Positions 15,962 to 23,110 of a stretch of 39,966 nucleotides of DNA are shown piece by piece. The number at the start of each line of letters is the position of its first letter. Position 1 is the first letter of the stretch. The notes under the pieces were generated by a model. That model was not told the DNA's origin. It saw nothing but the letters and a program-made list of their open reading frames with translations, and did not search any database. This DNA is from Deltaproteobacteria bacterium (GTDB taxonomy: Bacteria; Desulfobacterota; Desulfobaccia; Desulfobaccales; 0-14-0-80-60-11), in NCBI GenBank assembly GCA_021813445.1, contig JAKAKP010000118.1:1-39966 (forward strand), read 5' to 3'. The position numbers and the translations under genes were made by a program.

Positions 15962-18028
15962 TCATGCAAAACAATCAATGCTGCCGCTCCCGGTCCAACG
16001 CGGCCGCCGGGGGGTGGCGGGTTGCTCCCACCTGTCGGATTCTTTCTTGCCGGACTGCCTTTGGTCCCCGGGAGTCTGGGCAAAATTGAAGTTGGGCTGC
16101 TGTCCCTGGGCCGCATCATCCTGATGGTGGAACTGAAACTGGGTCAGAATCAGGCCTTGCTGGTTCAAGGCCTGGGCCAGCTGCTGCACCCCGGAGGTGC
16201 CCGCCTCCGCCACGGCCGCATGGGTGGTGACCGCCACCACCTCCACCGCCTGGCCCTTCAGATTCAGGGTGAGATCGAGTTTCCCCAGATCCGGAGGATT
16301 GAGGGTTATGGAGACCTGGTTCTCGCCGGGGCGGAGATTCGCCAAAACCCCGGATTGGACCTGGGACCACAGGGCTTCTTTGACTTCTGGAGTCAGATAA
16401 GGAATGACCGGGGTGGAGCTTTGCCCTCCGGCAACTTCCTGAGTCCCGGTCTGGCTCACCTGCTGGGCGGCGTTGCTGTTAAGATAGGCCAGAAAATTTT
16501 GGATATCGGCGGCCCCGGTATTCTGGTTGGCAGTCCCGATCAGGTTGGCTGCCTGCGCCTGGGGAGAAGATCCGAGATTTTGCCCCAGATCGCTTTTGGC
16601 TTCCCCATGCCCCTGGCCCGCATCATTCTCTAAAGGCAATGGGACCGACCGGACGCGGACGCCTTGCGGCAGATAGACAGGTTTAGCGCCCTCCTCCCCC
16701 TGGGGAGCGGGCTGGGGAGATAGCTGTTCCAGGGCGGTCCGCAATTCTCCCCGGTTGGAGGGACTGAGGCCCGCATTCAACTGCTGGACCGTTTCCTGGT
16801 CCAGGCCGGCCTGGGTCAAAAGCTGCCGCCATCTTTGCAGGTCTGCTCCCCCATCCAAAAGAGGGGCTGAATTATTAGCGGATTTTGCCGTTTGCTGGAT
16901 GAGTTTCATTACCTGGGTCAGGGGCACACCATTGGGAAAATTTTGCGCGTTCAGCTCCCTCAAAGAATCCGGCGGCACCCCCAAATTCTGCAGCGCCAGG
17001 CGTAAATCTCCCAGGGCTTTCTTGGGTATAGTCAAGTTTTCCCACTGGCTTTGGTAATCGGGTTGGCTGGCCAGGTTTTGGACTGCGTTTACTGGCGACC
17101 CGGAAGCCGTCAAGGCCTCCTTCAAAGTAGTCTTGACGCTCCTCTGCCATGCGGCCTGCACCTCGGCGGCAGTCAGCCCCTGTTCCTGAACCTGGGAGGA
17201 GTTCAGCAGGTTTTGCACCTGCTCCGTCGAGACTCCGGCCTTCAGGAGATAGGCCTGCACCTGCTGCTGGCGCTCCGGCGTCATTTTCAGAACCTGTCCC
17301 GGCTGCTGATTCAAAGTATCAGTCAGGGCTTTCAACGCCGGAGGCATATCCATGCTGACCGTGGCATTAGCCACCTGGGTAGTCGTTGCCTGGGAAAGTT
17401 GGGCCACCAGGGCCTTCTGGGAGGCATCCTGGCACGCGGCCTGCCAGGCGTCCTGCAGGTCCTGGGCGGTCAAACCCTTGGTTTGGAAACTGTCCGAATT
17501 TACGAGACTGTCCACCTGCGCCGCCGGGAGTCCGGCCTGCTGCAGATAGCCTTTCAACTCCTGGACCTGGTCCGGGGATACCTTCAGACTTTGCCCCGGC
17601 TGCTGGTTCAAAAACTCCATCAACTTTTTCAGGGCTGCCGGCATTTCGGTGTTGAGCTGGGCCACTGCAGCCGCCAGCGTCGGGTCAGTAACTGCGTTCT
17701 TGCCTGAGGCCTTGGACTGGGCGTCCAACAGCATATGCGCCGCTTTGGTTGTGGAGGTCCCGCCCGCGGAACCGCTGATGGCGGTCCATTTCGACCGGTC
17801 ATTCAAAACCTTGGTGGTCGCTGTAGTCGATACGGGCCGGGCCCGGGCCAGTTGCGAGGTCAGACCGGAGCGGGAAGCGAACCGGGAAGAGGAGGTGTTC
17901 CTACTGTTGGATGAGATCCGCTGTAGGAGCATGGATTGGAACTTGTCCCGAGCCGGATACCCTTGAGCCCTCGGGGTCGACAGGGACATCACGTTCATAT
18001 TCGGTGGGGTAACGCCTGCTGCCTGCAT
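15962..18028 (-). CDS. fliK: Flagellar hook-length control protein FliK
   Basis: A 688-residue FliK, the secreted ruler that sets hook length and triggers the switch to filament export. The C-terminal domain is recognisable in GENQVSITLNPPDLGKLDLT (near 570-595) and the following LAQALNQQGLILTQFQF. The N-terminal part is Gln/Ala/Ser-rich as usual and contains two gap-free copies of an 81-residue unit (residues 129-209 and 228-308), each with LNQQPGQ, YL..AG and a GLTA..(L/V)Q.AWQ stretch, plus a degenerate third. The protein is longer than E. coli FliK (about 375 residues), as is common in deltaproteobacteria. ATG 18028 is preceded by GGAGGAGGA. It is the first gene behind the sigma-54 promoter at 18070-18085. 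Confidence 0.92.
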   Translation of the reverse strand: MQAAGVTPPNMNVMSLSTPRAQGYPARDKFQSMLLQRISSNSRNTSSSRFASRSGLTSQLARARPVSTTATTKVLNDRSKWTAISGSAGGTSTTKAAHMLLDAQSKASGKNAVTDPTLAAAVAQLNTEMPAALKKLMEFLNQQPGQSLKVSPDQVQELKGYLQQAGLPAAQVDSLVNSDSFQTKGLTAQDLQDAWQAACQDASQKALVAQLSQATTTQVANATVSMDMPPALKALTDTLNQQPGQVLKMTPERQQQVQAYLLKAGVSTEQVQNLLNSSQVQEQGLTAAEVQAAWQRSVKTTLKEALTASGSPVNAVQNLASQPDYQSQWENLTIPKKALGDLRLALQNLGVPPDSLRELNAQNFPNGVPLTQVMKLIQQTAKSANNSAPLLDGGADLQRWRQLLTQAGLDQETVQQLNAGLSPSNRGELRTALEQLSPQPAPQGEEGAKPVYLPQGVRVRSVPLPLENDAGQGHGEAKSDLGQNLGSSPQAQAANLIGTANQNTGAADIQNFLAYLNSNAAQQVSQTGTQEVAGGQSSTPVIPYLTPEVKEALWSQVQSGVLANLRPGENQVSITLNPPDLGKLDLTLNLKGQAVEVVAVTTHAAVAEAGTSGVQQLAQALNQQGLILTQFQFHHQDDAAQGQQPNFNFAQTPGDQRQSGKKESDRWEQPATPRRPRWTGSGSIDCFA

Positions 18029-18069
18029 TCCTCCTCCAGGACGCGGAATTCAAGTCTGCCCGTTGGGGA

Positions 18070-18085
18070 AGCAAAGGGCGTGCCA
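18070..18085 (-). promoter_or_regulatory. Sigma-54 promoter of the fliK-flgD-flgE operon
   Basis: On the minus strand the sequence TGGCACGCCCTTTGCT matches the RpoN consensus TGGCACG-N4-TTGCW at every defined position, with the invariant GG (18084-18083) and GC (18072-18071) exactly ten bases apart. It lies 42 bases before the fliK start. Sigma-54 control of middle flagellar genes such as hook genes is well known in many proteobacteria. An enhancer-binding activator site was not identified. Confidence 0.85.
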
Positions 18086-18496
18086 GAGGGAAGTTAAAGA
18101 ATTGTTTAATAAAATTGGATACCGGGCAAAATGCGCCTGGCCCAGACCGGCAAAATACGCCCACCAGTTACGGCAAAAAATGCCGATTAAGAGATGGTTT
18201 TCGGTTTTCCGTTTTCGGTTTTCGGTTTTCGGTTAAAAGAATAATGAGTGTCAGCAGGGTCTACAGTAAAATGATATAATGACAAAGAAATTCTAGGGGA
18301 GCCATCCAGCAGCATCCGGCTCGCCCAGAAAATACAAAAAAATCGTAGCCGCGGGCGTCTCGCCCGCCCGTTGCCGCGCAGGCGAGACGCCGGCGCCACC
18401 AGGATGATCTCTATATTTTCGCGTCTTGCTTTGCGCCTTTGCATCTTTGTGTGAGGCCGATCTTTTCGGGCAGACGCAGGAATTATCGGGAAACTT
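18086..18496. repeat. Divergent fliK/ispG spacer with tandem and composite repeats
   Basis: No gene. 18195-18234 is a tandem run of about five 'cggtttt(c)' units, also hinted at near 8340. 18346-18402 is a hairpin of 'gcgggcgtctcgcccgc' type and 18420-18456 a copy of the 'GCAAAGACGC' family in reverse orientation; these two are in the same order at 10287-10402 and inverted in part at 36747-36800. The ispG promoter is not evident. Confidence 0.68.
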
Positions 18497-19570
18497 ATGA
18501 AACGTAGAGCCACCAGAGCCATTTATCTCGGGCCGGTCCGGGTCGGGGGCGGAGCCCCGGTGATGGTCCAGTCCATGACCAACACCGACACCCGCCAGGT
18601 CGGGGCCACCTTGGCCCAGATCCAGCGGCTGGTCGCCGCGGGCTGCGAAGTCGTGCGCCTAGCCGTGCCGGATATGAAGGCGGCCCGGGCCTTCGGAGAG
18701 ATTAAGGCCGCCAGCCCCGTGCCCCTGATTGCCGATATTCACTTCAACCATCGCCTGGCCCTGGCCGCCCTGGACCAGGGGGCCGATGCCATCCGCATCA
18801 ATCCCGGCAACCTGGGAGGGGAGAAAAAGACTCGCCAAGTGGTGAAGGCCTGCCAGGCGAAGGGCGTATCCCTGCGCCTGGGGGTAAATGCCGGGTCCCT
18901 GGAAGCGGACCTGCTGGCCCACTATGGCGCACCCACGGCCGCGGCCCTGGCGGCCAGCGCCCTCAGGTGGGTGCGGCAATTCGAGGACTGGGGCTTCTAC
19001 GATTTTAAGATTTCCCTGAAATCCTCGGATGTCCTGGTCACGGTGGATGCCTACCGGCAGCTGGCCCCCCAGGCGGATTATCCCTTCCATCTGGGCGTCA
19101 CCGAGGCCGGAGGCCTCATCGCCGGCACGGTGAAATCGGCGTTGGGCATTGGCATGCTTTTGGCCGAAGGCATCGGCGACACCCTGCGGGTCTCCCTGAC
19201 CCGGGACCCGGTGGAAGAGATACGGGTGGCCTATGAGATTCTCCGGGCCCTCCATATCCGGGAGCGGGGGGTGGAACTCATCTCCTGCCCCACCTGCGGC
19301 CGCTGCGGCATCAACCTCTTCGGCCTGGCCGAAGAGGCGGAGCGCCGCCTGCTCAATATCACCGCGCCCTTGAAGGTGGCCATTATGGGCTGCGTGGTGA
19401 ACGGCCCCGGGGAGGCCCGGGAGGCGGACGTGGGCATCGCCGGCGGTAAAAAGGTGGGCCTCCTCTTTAAAAAAGGCCAAATCGTGCGCCAGGTCCCGGA
19501 GAAAGAGCTGCTGGCTGCGCTCCTCCAGGAAGTGGAGGTCCTTACCGGCGAAAAGGTGGGGGAGGCATAA
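18497..19570 (+). CDS. ispG: 4-hydroxy-3-methylbut-2-enyl diphosphate synthase IspG
   Basis: A 357-residue IspG (GcpE), the penultimate enzyme of the MEP isoprenoid pathway, converting methylerythritol cyclodiphosphate to HMBPP with an iron-sulfur cluster. The TIM-barrel half starts VMVQSMTNTDTRQV and includes PLIADIHFNHRLAL, IRINPGNLGG and HLGVTEAGG. The C-terminal cluster domain has CPTCGRCGINLF and MGCVVNGPGEAREADVGIAGG, giving the cluster Cys residues and Glu. Length fits the bacterial short form (about 350-375). The start MKRRATRAIYLGPVRVGGGAP matches the family. It is monocistronic and ends at a strong terminator. Confidence 0.96.
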   Translation: MKRRATRAIYLGPVRVGGGAPVMVQSMTNTDTRQVGATLAQIQRLVAAGCEVVRLAVPDMKAARAFGEIKAASPVPLIADIHFNHRLALAALDQGADAIRINPGNLGGEKKTRQVVKACQAKGVSLRLGVNAGSLEADLLAHYGAPTAAALAASALRWVRQFEDWGFYDFKISLKSSDVLVTVDAYRQLAPQADYPFHLGVTEAGGLIAGTVKSALGIGMLLAEGIGDTLRVSLTRDPVEEIRVAYEILRALHIRERGVELISCPTCGRCGINLFGLAEEAERRLLNITAPLKVAIMGCVVNGPGEAREADVGIAGGKKVGLLFKKGQIVRQVPEKELLAALLQEVEVLTGEKVGEA

Positions 19571-19641
19571 AGGCCTGCGGAAAAAGTTCTCACGCAAAGA
19601 CGCTAAGACGCAAAGGCAAGACGCAAGAATTTAGAATATGG

Positions 19642-19666
19642 GGCCGGCTCGAGCCGGCCTTTTTTT
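19642..19666 (+). terminator. Rho-independent terminator after ispG
   Basis: A perfect 18-base palindrome (GGCCGGCTC / GAGCCGGCC, 19642-19659) is followed by seven T residues (19660-19666). It lies 72 bases after the ispG stop, beyond a 'GCAAAGACGC' repeat copy at 19588-19628. Confidence 0.88.
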
Positions 19667-19952
19667 GCGTCGGAAATTCTATGCTTTTTTCATCTGTTGA
19701 ACAGAAGCCAATTTCCAGACCTCGACTATCCTAATTTGTCATTCTGAGCGCCGCGAAGAATCTCGTGTTTTCGAGGCGTTGAGATCCTTCACTGCGTTCA
19801 GGATGACAGAAAACAAGGTTTTGAAATGACTTGTAGGTTCTGGGCAGTATGGAGTATGGACCTGGGAAACCACACTCTTATGTAACCATGTGGATTCATT
19901 TTGCTTCATTCTCTTGCGCCCTTGCGTCTTGGCGCCTTTGCGTGAGGTATTT
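19667..19952. repeat. Convergent spacer with two repeat families
   Basis: 19738-19809 is a copy of the gtcattctgag...gatgaca hairpin family (others at 160-250 and 34285-34354). 19911-19948 is a 'GCAAAGACGC' family copy in reverse orientation, directly before the 3' end of the minus-strand methyltransferase gene. No gene or separate regulatory site is seen in the rest. Confidence 0.68.
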
Positions 19953-20615
19953 TTAATCCCCGGCCCTTGGCTTCCGGGCCCAAAAGACATACTGCGGCAT
20001 TTCCACCCCGCCCATAAAAGGGATGGCCGCGGCGATGGTCTCGGCCCGGAGCTGGCGGTACCCGGGGAATTGCCCCTGGATTTCCTCCGGCGCGGGGAAG
20101 TGGTGGATCATCTCCCCGTCCGGGGTGGCGATGTCCACCAGGGTGCCGGGCTCCAGCTCCCGGGTTTCGGGCCGCCGCACCAGCTCGGCAAATTCCCGGG
20201 GGGAGACGTAGATGAAGATAAACCCCCCGGGGGCCAGCACCCGGTCCAGTTCCCGGCAATACTCCCGGAAGGTCCGGGCATAGCCGTGGTTGATGACGTT
20301 GATGGACACCACCAGGTGAAAGGAAGGACCCGGAAACGGCAACCGGCCCAGGTCCGCCAGCACCAAAGGGGCCGGGATGTCCGAGGCCCGCAGCTTCTCC
20401 TGCAATCCCTCCAGGACCGATAGTTCCCGGTCCACCCCCCAGACCGCAAACCCCTCCCGGGCCAGGGGCAAAAGATGCCGCCCCGCACCGCAGCCCGCGT
20501 CCAGGACCCGGCGGCAACCCGTGTCCTTCACCTCCGGCAGCACCGCCAGCAACTCCGGATTGGGCGTAAGGCGCTGCATCTCTGGTGCGGCAAAGATTTT
20601 TCCCCAGTCGGGCAT
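19953..20615 (-). CDS. Class I SAM-dependent methyltransferase
   Basis: A 220-residue methyltransferase from ATG 20615 (MPDWGKIFAAPEMQRLTPNP). Motif I is RVLDAGCGAGRHLLPLAREG; the acidic end of strand 2 is VWGVDREL; motif III is LVLADLGRLPFPGPSFHLVV; the motif after it, INVINHGYARTFREYCRELD, includes a His; and then APGGFIFIYVSP follows. This is the methyltransferase type 11/25 fold, in which the first glycine motif is often annotated as TehB- or UbiG-like; the substrate is unknown. The C-terminal QYVFWARKP is typical of small-molecule methyltransferases. The longer frame to 20672 runs into a 'caggctttccagcctg' repeat and is unlikely. Monocistronic; its promoter region is shared with the divergent Xre gene. 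Confidence 0.85.
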   Translation of the reverse strand: MPDWGKIFAAPEMQRLTPNPELLAVLPEVKDTGCRRVLDAGCGAGRHLLPLAREGFAVWGVDRELSVLEGLQEKLRASDIPAPLVLADLGRLPFPGPSFHLVVSINVINHGYARTFREYCRELDRVLAPGGFIFIYVSPREFAELVRRPETRELEPGTLVDIATPDGEMIHHFPAPEEIQGQFPGYRQLRAETIAAAIPFMGGVEMPQYVFWARKPRAGD

Positions 20616-20729
20616 GGATATTTGCCTTTTTAGAAGTGGTAGCACAGGCTTTCCAGCCTGTGCGGGCAGCACTTTCAGAGCAGTTAAGATTAACCGGTCC
20701 TCGTAAGCCAGTCAATTATCAGCAAATTA

Positions 20730-20747
20730 TATCGCAATAAAACGATA
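20730..20747 (+). promoter_or_regulatory. Distal operator-like site upstream of the Xre gene
   Basis: Sequence tatcgcaataaaacgata is an imperfect inverted repeat (ATCGc / aACGAT) alike in 16 of 18 positions with the proximal site at 20763-20780. Start-to-start distance is 33 bases, about three helical turns, so two dimers would sit on the same face of the DNA. Confidence 0.7.
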
Positions 20748-20753
20748 TTCTCC

Positions 20754-20782
20754 TTGACAATTTATCGTAATATAACGATATT
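20754..20782 (+). promoter_or_regulatory. Promoter of the Xre-purB unit with overlapping operator
   Basis: A consensus -35 TTGACA (20754-20759) and a fair -10 GATATT (20777-20782) are 17 bases apart. Between them and overlapping the -10 is a perfect inverted repeat, tatcgt-aatata-acgata (20763-20780). A repressor bound here would block RNA polymerase, as expected for autoregulation by the Xre protein encoded 27 bases further on. Confidence 0.7.
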
Positions 20783-20808
20783 AACATACACCACGAGGGT
20801 AACCAAAC

Positions 20809-21279
20809 ATGAAAAACACCGAAAAAACCACCAATGCCGTCGATATCCTGCACCGCCGTTATATTGGCGACAATGCGGAACGTCGGCAACCCCTGGAGGT
20901 CGAGCGGGTGCATGCCCAGGTGGCCCGCGCCATCCATGACTTGCGGAAGCAAGCGGGCCTCACCCAAAAGGAACTGGCAAAGCTGATCGGCACTACCCAA
21001 TCGGTGATCAGCCGCCTGGAGGACGCCGACTATGAAGGGCATTCCCTGTCCATGCTCAGCCGCATCGCCACCGCCCTGAAACAGCGCCTGGTTTTTTCCG
21101 TGGTGCCTGCTGACCAGGTCAGCAGAGATGCGGCAAATAGACCGGAAGAGCAGTCGGCTCTTTTGAAAAAAAAGAATAAATTGACATATGATCGTGCCGA
21201 CTTGGGAAAAAGTATGTCCGTCAAGGAAAAAAAGGTGTATAGCAAAAGCGCCAAAACTCGGAAGGAGAAGAATAAATGA
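20809..21279 (+). CDS. Xre-family helix-turn-helix regulator
   Basis: A 156-residue protein with a Cro/C1-type helix-turn-helix at about residues 45-95: LRKQAGLTQKELAKLIGTTQ followed by SVISRLEDADYEGHSLSMLS. The segment just before it (EVERVHAQVARAIHDLRKQ) is typical of HigA-like antitoxins and related stand-alone regulators. The C-terminal 45 residues are rich in Lys and look disordered. No toxin gene is adjacent: upstream is a divergent methyltransferase and downstream purB overlaps by four bases (ATGA). Twin inverted repeats in the promoter suggest it represses its own unit, and therefore purB. Confidence 0.88.
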   Translation: MKNTEKTTNAVDILHRRYIGDNAERRQPLEVERVHAQVARAIHDLRKQAGLTQKELAKLIGTTQSVISRLEDADYEGHSLSMLSRIATALKQRLVFSVVPADQVSRDAANRPEEQSALLKKKNKLTYDRADLGKSMSVKEKKVYSKSAKTRKEKNK

Positions 21280-22577
21280 TCCCCCGTTACAGCCGCGAGG
21301 TCATGGCCCGCATCTGGACCGAAGAGCATAAATTTGCCACCTGGCTCAAAGTCGAGCTGGCGGCCATGGAGGCCATGGCGGAGCACGGCATCATCCCCCC
21401 GGACATCCCGGCCCGGGCCCGGGCCCAGGCCGTCTGCGACGTGGAGGCCATCCTGGAGATCGAAAAAAAGACCCACCACGACGTGGCCGCGTTCGTGGAC
21501 CAGGTGGCCCAATGCCTGGGCGAAGACGGCCGCTGGTTCCATTTCGGCCTCACCTCCTCGGACGTCCTGGACACCGCCCTGGGCCTGCGCCTGAAGGAGT
21601 CCGCGGACCTGCTCCTGGCCGATGTGGACGCACTCCTGGCCGTGCTCAAGGACCAGGCCTATGCCTACCAAGACCTGGTGATGGTGGGCCGCACCCACGG
21701 GGTGCACGCGGAACCCATCACCATGGGCCTGAAATTCGCGCTCTGGTATGCGGAATTTCAACGCCACCGTTCCCGGTTGGAACACGCCCGGAAAACCGTG
21801 GCCGTGGGCAAACTCTCCGGCGCGGTGGGCACCTTCGCGCACCTGCCCCCGGAAGTGGAGGCTGCGGCCTGCGCCCTCCTGGGCCTGGAGCCCGCGCCCA
21901 TCTCCACCCAGATCATCCAGCGGGACCGGCACGCGGAATTTTTCACCACCCTGGCCCTCATCGGCGCCAGCATCGAGAAGGTGGCCCTGGAGATCCGCCA
22001 CCTGCAGCGCACCGAGGTGCGGGAGGCGGAAGAGATGTTCGCCGCAGGGCAAAAAGGTTCCTCGGCCATGCCCCATAAGCGCAACCCCATCCTCTCCGAG
22101 AACCTCTGCGGCCTGGCCCGCATCCTCCGGGCCAACTCCCTGGCGGCCCAGGAGAACGTGGCCCTGTGGCATGAGCGGGACATCAGCCACTCCTCGGTGG
22201 AGCGGGTTATCGCCCCCGACAGCACCGTACTCCTGGATTTCATGCTGGCCCGCTTCACCCAGTTGCTCAAAAACCTCCAGGTCTATCCGGAGAATATCGC
22301 CAGGAACCTGAACCTCACCCACGGCCTGGTCTTCTCCCAGGGACTGCTCCTGGCCCTGATCAAGAGAGGGCTGCAGCGGGATGCGGCCTACCGCCTGGTG
22401 CAGCGCCCGGCCATGCTGGTCTGGCAGGAGGGCGGGGAATTTGCCCAAAAGGTCAAAGATGACCCGGAGATCACCAGGCACCTTTCTCCGGAGGAAATCG
22501 CCGCCATCTTCGACCTGGACCGCTATTTCCGGCACATTCCCGCAATTTTCGCCAGGGTCTTCGGGGAGGCAACATAA
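21276..22577 (+). CDS. purB: Adenylosuccinate lyase
   Basis: A 433-residue PurB of the fumarase/aspartase superfamily. It catalyses two steps of purine synthesis: fumarate release from SAICAR and from adenylosuccinate. Visible motifs are TSSDVLDTALGLRL (near residue 90), GRTHGVHAEPITMGLKF with the catalytic-region His (about 139-155), and the signature loop GSSAMPHKRNPILSENLCGL (about 261-280) with the mobile catalytic Ser. Length matches the B. subtilis-type enzyme (about 430). It starts within the stop codon of the Xre gene, an unusual neighbour for purB, so its expression is probably tied to that regulator unless an internal promoter exists. Confidence 0.96.
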   Translation: MIPRYSREVMARIWTEEHKFATWLKVELAAMEAMAEHGIIPPDIPARARAQAVCDVEAILEIEKKTHHDVAAFVDQVAQCLGEDGRWFHFGLTSSDVLDTALGLRLKESADLLLADVDALLAVLKDQAYAYQDLVMVGRTHGVHAEPITMGLKFALWYAEFQRHRSRLEHARKTVAVGKLSGAVGTFAHLPPEVEAAACALLGLEPAPISTQIIQRDRHAEFFTTLALIGASIEKVALEIRHLQRTEVREAEEMFAAGQKGSSAMPHKRNPILSENLCGLARILRANSLAAQENVALWHERDISHSSVERVIAPDSTVLLDFMLARFTQLLKNLQVYPENIARNLNLTHGLVFSQGLLLALIKRGLQRDAAYRLVQRPAMLVWQEGGEFAQKVKDDPEITRHLSPEEIAAIFDLDRYFRHIPAIFARVFGEAT

Positions 22578-22582
22578 TAATA

Positions 22583-22619
22583 TCTCACGCAAAGACGCCA
22601 AGGCGCTAAGACGCAAGAG
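22583..22619 (+). repeat. 37-bp direct repeat, left copy ('GCAAAGACGC' family)
   Basis: Begins tctcacgcaaagacgcc and ends cgctaagacgcaagag. It is identical over 37 bases to 23005-23041, 422 bases downstream, and immediately precedes the start of the GxxExxY pseudogene. Confidence 0.92.
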
Positions 22620-22620
22620 C

Positions 22621-22996
22621 ATGAAAGAAAATGAGGTTGCCAGGCTCATAGTTGATGCAGCTTACAAGGTACACACTGCCTTGGGGCCGGGTCTGCTGGA
22701 GTCAGTGTATGAAGAAGTATTAGCTTATGAGCTGCATAAGCGCGATCTGAGGGTGGTTAGGCAGAAACCATCCCCCTGATTTACGAATCTATGCAAATGG
22801 AATTGGCTTTTGTTGCCGACCTGATAGTCGAGGATTTGGTTATTGTGGAATTGAAATCGATAGAAAAAGTGGCTCCTGTGCATAAGAAGCAACTTCTCAC
22901 TTATCTCCGTCTGGCGGATAAGAGATTGGGCTACTGATAAATTTTGGTGAAGCCCTGATTAAGCACGGCATCAGTCGCGTGGCTAACGGACTTTGA
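22621..22996 (+). pseudogene. GxxExxY family gene, two frameshifts
   Basis: The family is recognised from NEVARLIVDAAYKVHTALGP and GLLESVYEEVLAYEL (the GxxExxY motif is GLLESVY). The first frame stops at 22779 (...RQKPSP). Dropping to the frame of 'atc' 22770 gives IPLIYESMQMELAF and ADLIVEDLVIVELKSIEK up to RLG, stopping at 22937. A second shift near 22930 gives LLINFGEALIKHGISRVANG and ends at TGA 22994-22996. Each break is explained by one missing base (in 22768-22770 and 22929-22930). Family members are about 125-130 residues and are thought to have a PD-(D/E)xK nuclease-like fold; the ExK part is present in VIVELKS. The gene lies between two identical 37-bp repeats. Confidence 0.88.
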
Positions 22997-23004
22997 AAAG
23001 GTTT

Positions 23005-23104
23005 TCTCACGCAAAGACGCCAAGGCGCTAAGACGCAAGAGAAGGTTCCTTTATCAACCCTAATCTTGCGTCTTTCCTTAGCGTCTTTGCGTCTTTGCGT
23101 GAGA
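23005..23104. repeat. Right 37-bp direct repeat plus inverted copy (hairpin)
   Basis: 23005-23041 is identical to 22583-22619. 23064-23104 is an imperfect inverted copy (tcttgcgtc ... gcgtctttgcgtgaga), so 23005-23104 can fold into a hairpin with arms of about 37 bases and a 22-base loop. It ends seven bases before the stop of the minus-strand ribonuclease gene and could act as that gene's 3' structure. Confidence 0.85.
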
Positions 23105-23110
23105 ACTTTT

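Noticed and set aside
18195-18234. Phase-variable tract ('cggttttc' units) upstream of ispG
   Set aside because: Located some 260 bases before ispG and not inside a coding frame or a recognisable promoter, so a phase-variation role is not supported.
20809-21279. Toxin-antitoxin module around the Xre gene
   Set aside because: HigA-like helix-turn-helix, but no toxin gene on either side; purB overlaps downstream and a methyltransferase is divergent upstream.
21030-22649. Minus-strand frame of 539 codons opposite purB
   Set aside because: Shadow of purB; translation has no family features, and the frame runs into repeat DNA.
22583-23104. CRISPR-like array of 'GCAAAGACGC' repeats
   Set aside because: Only two direct copies 422 bases apart with a gene between them, and an inverted copy; no regular spacers and no cas genes.
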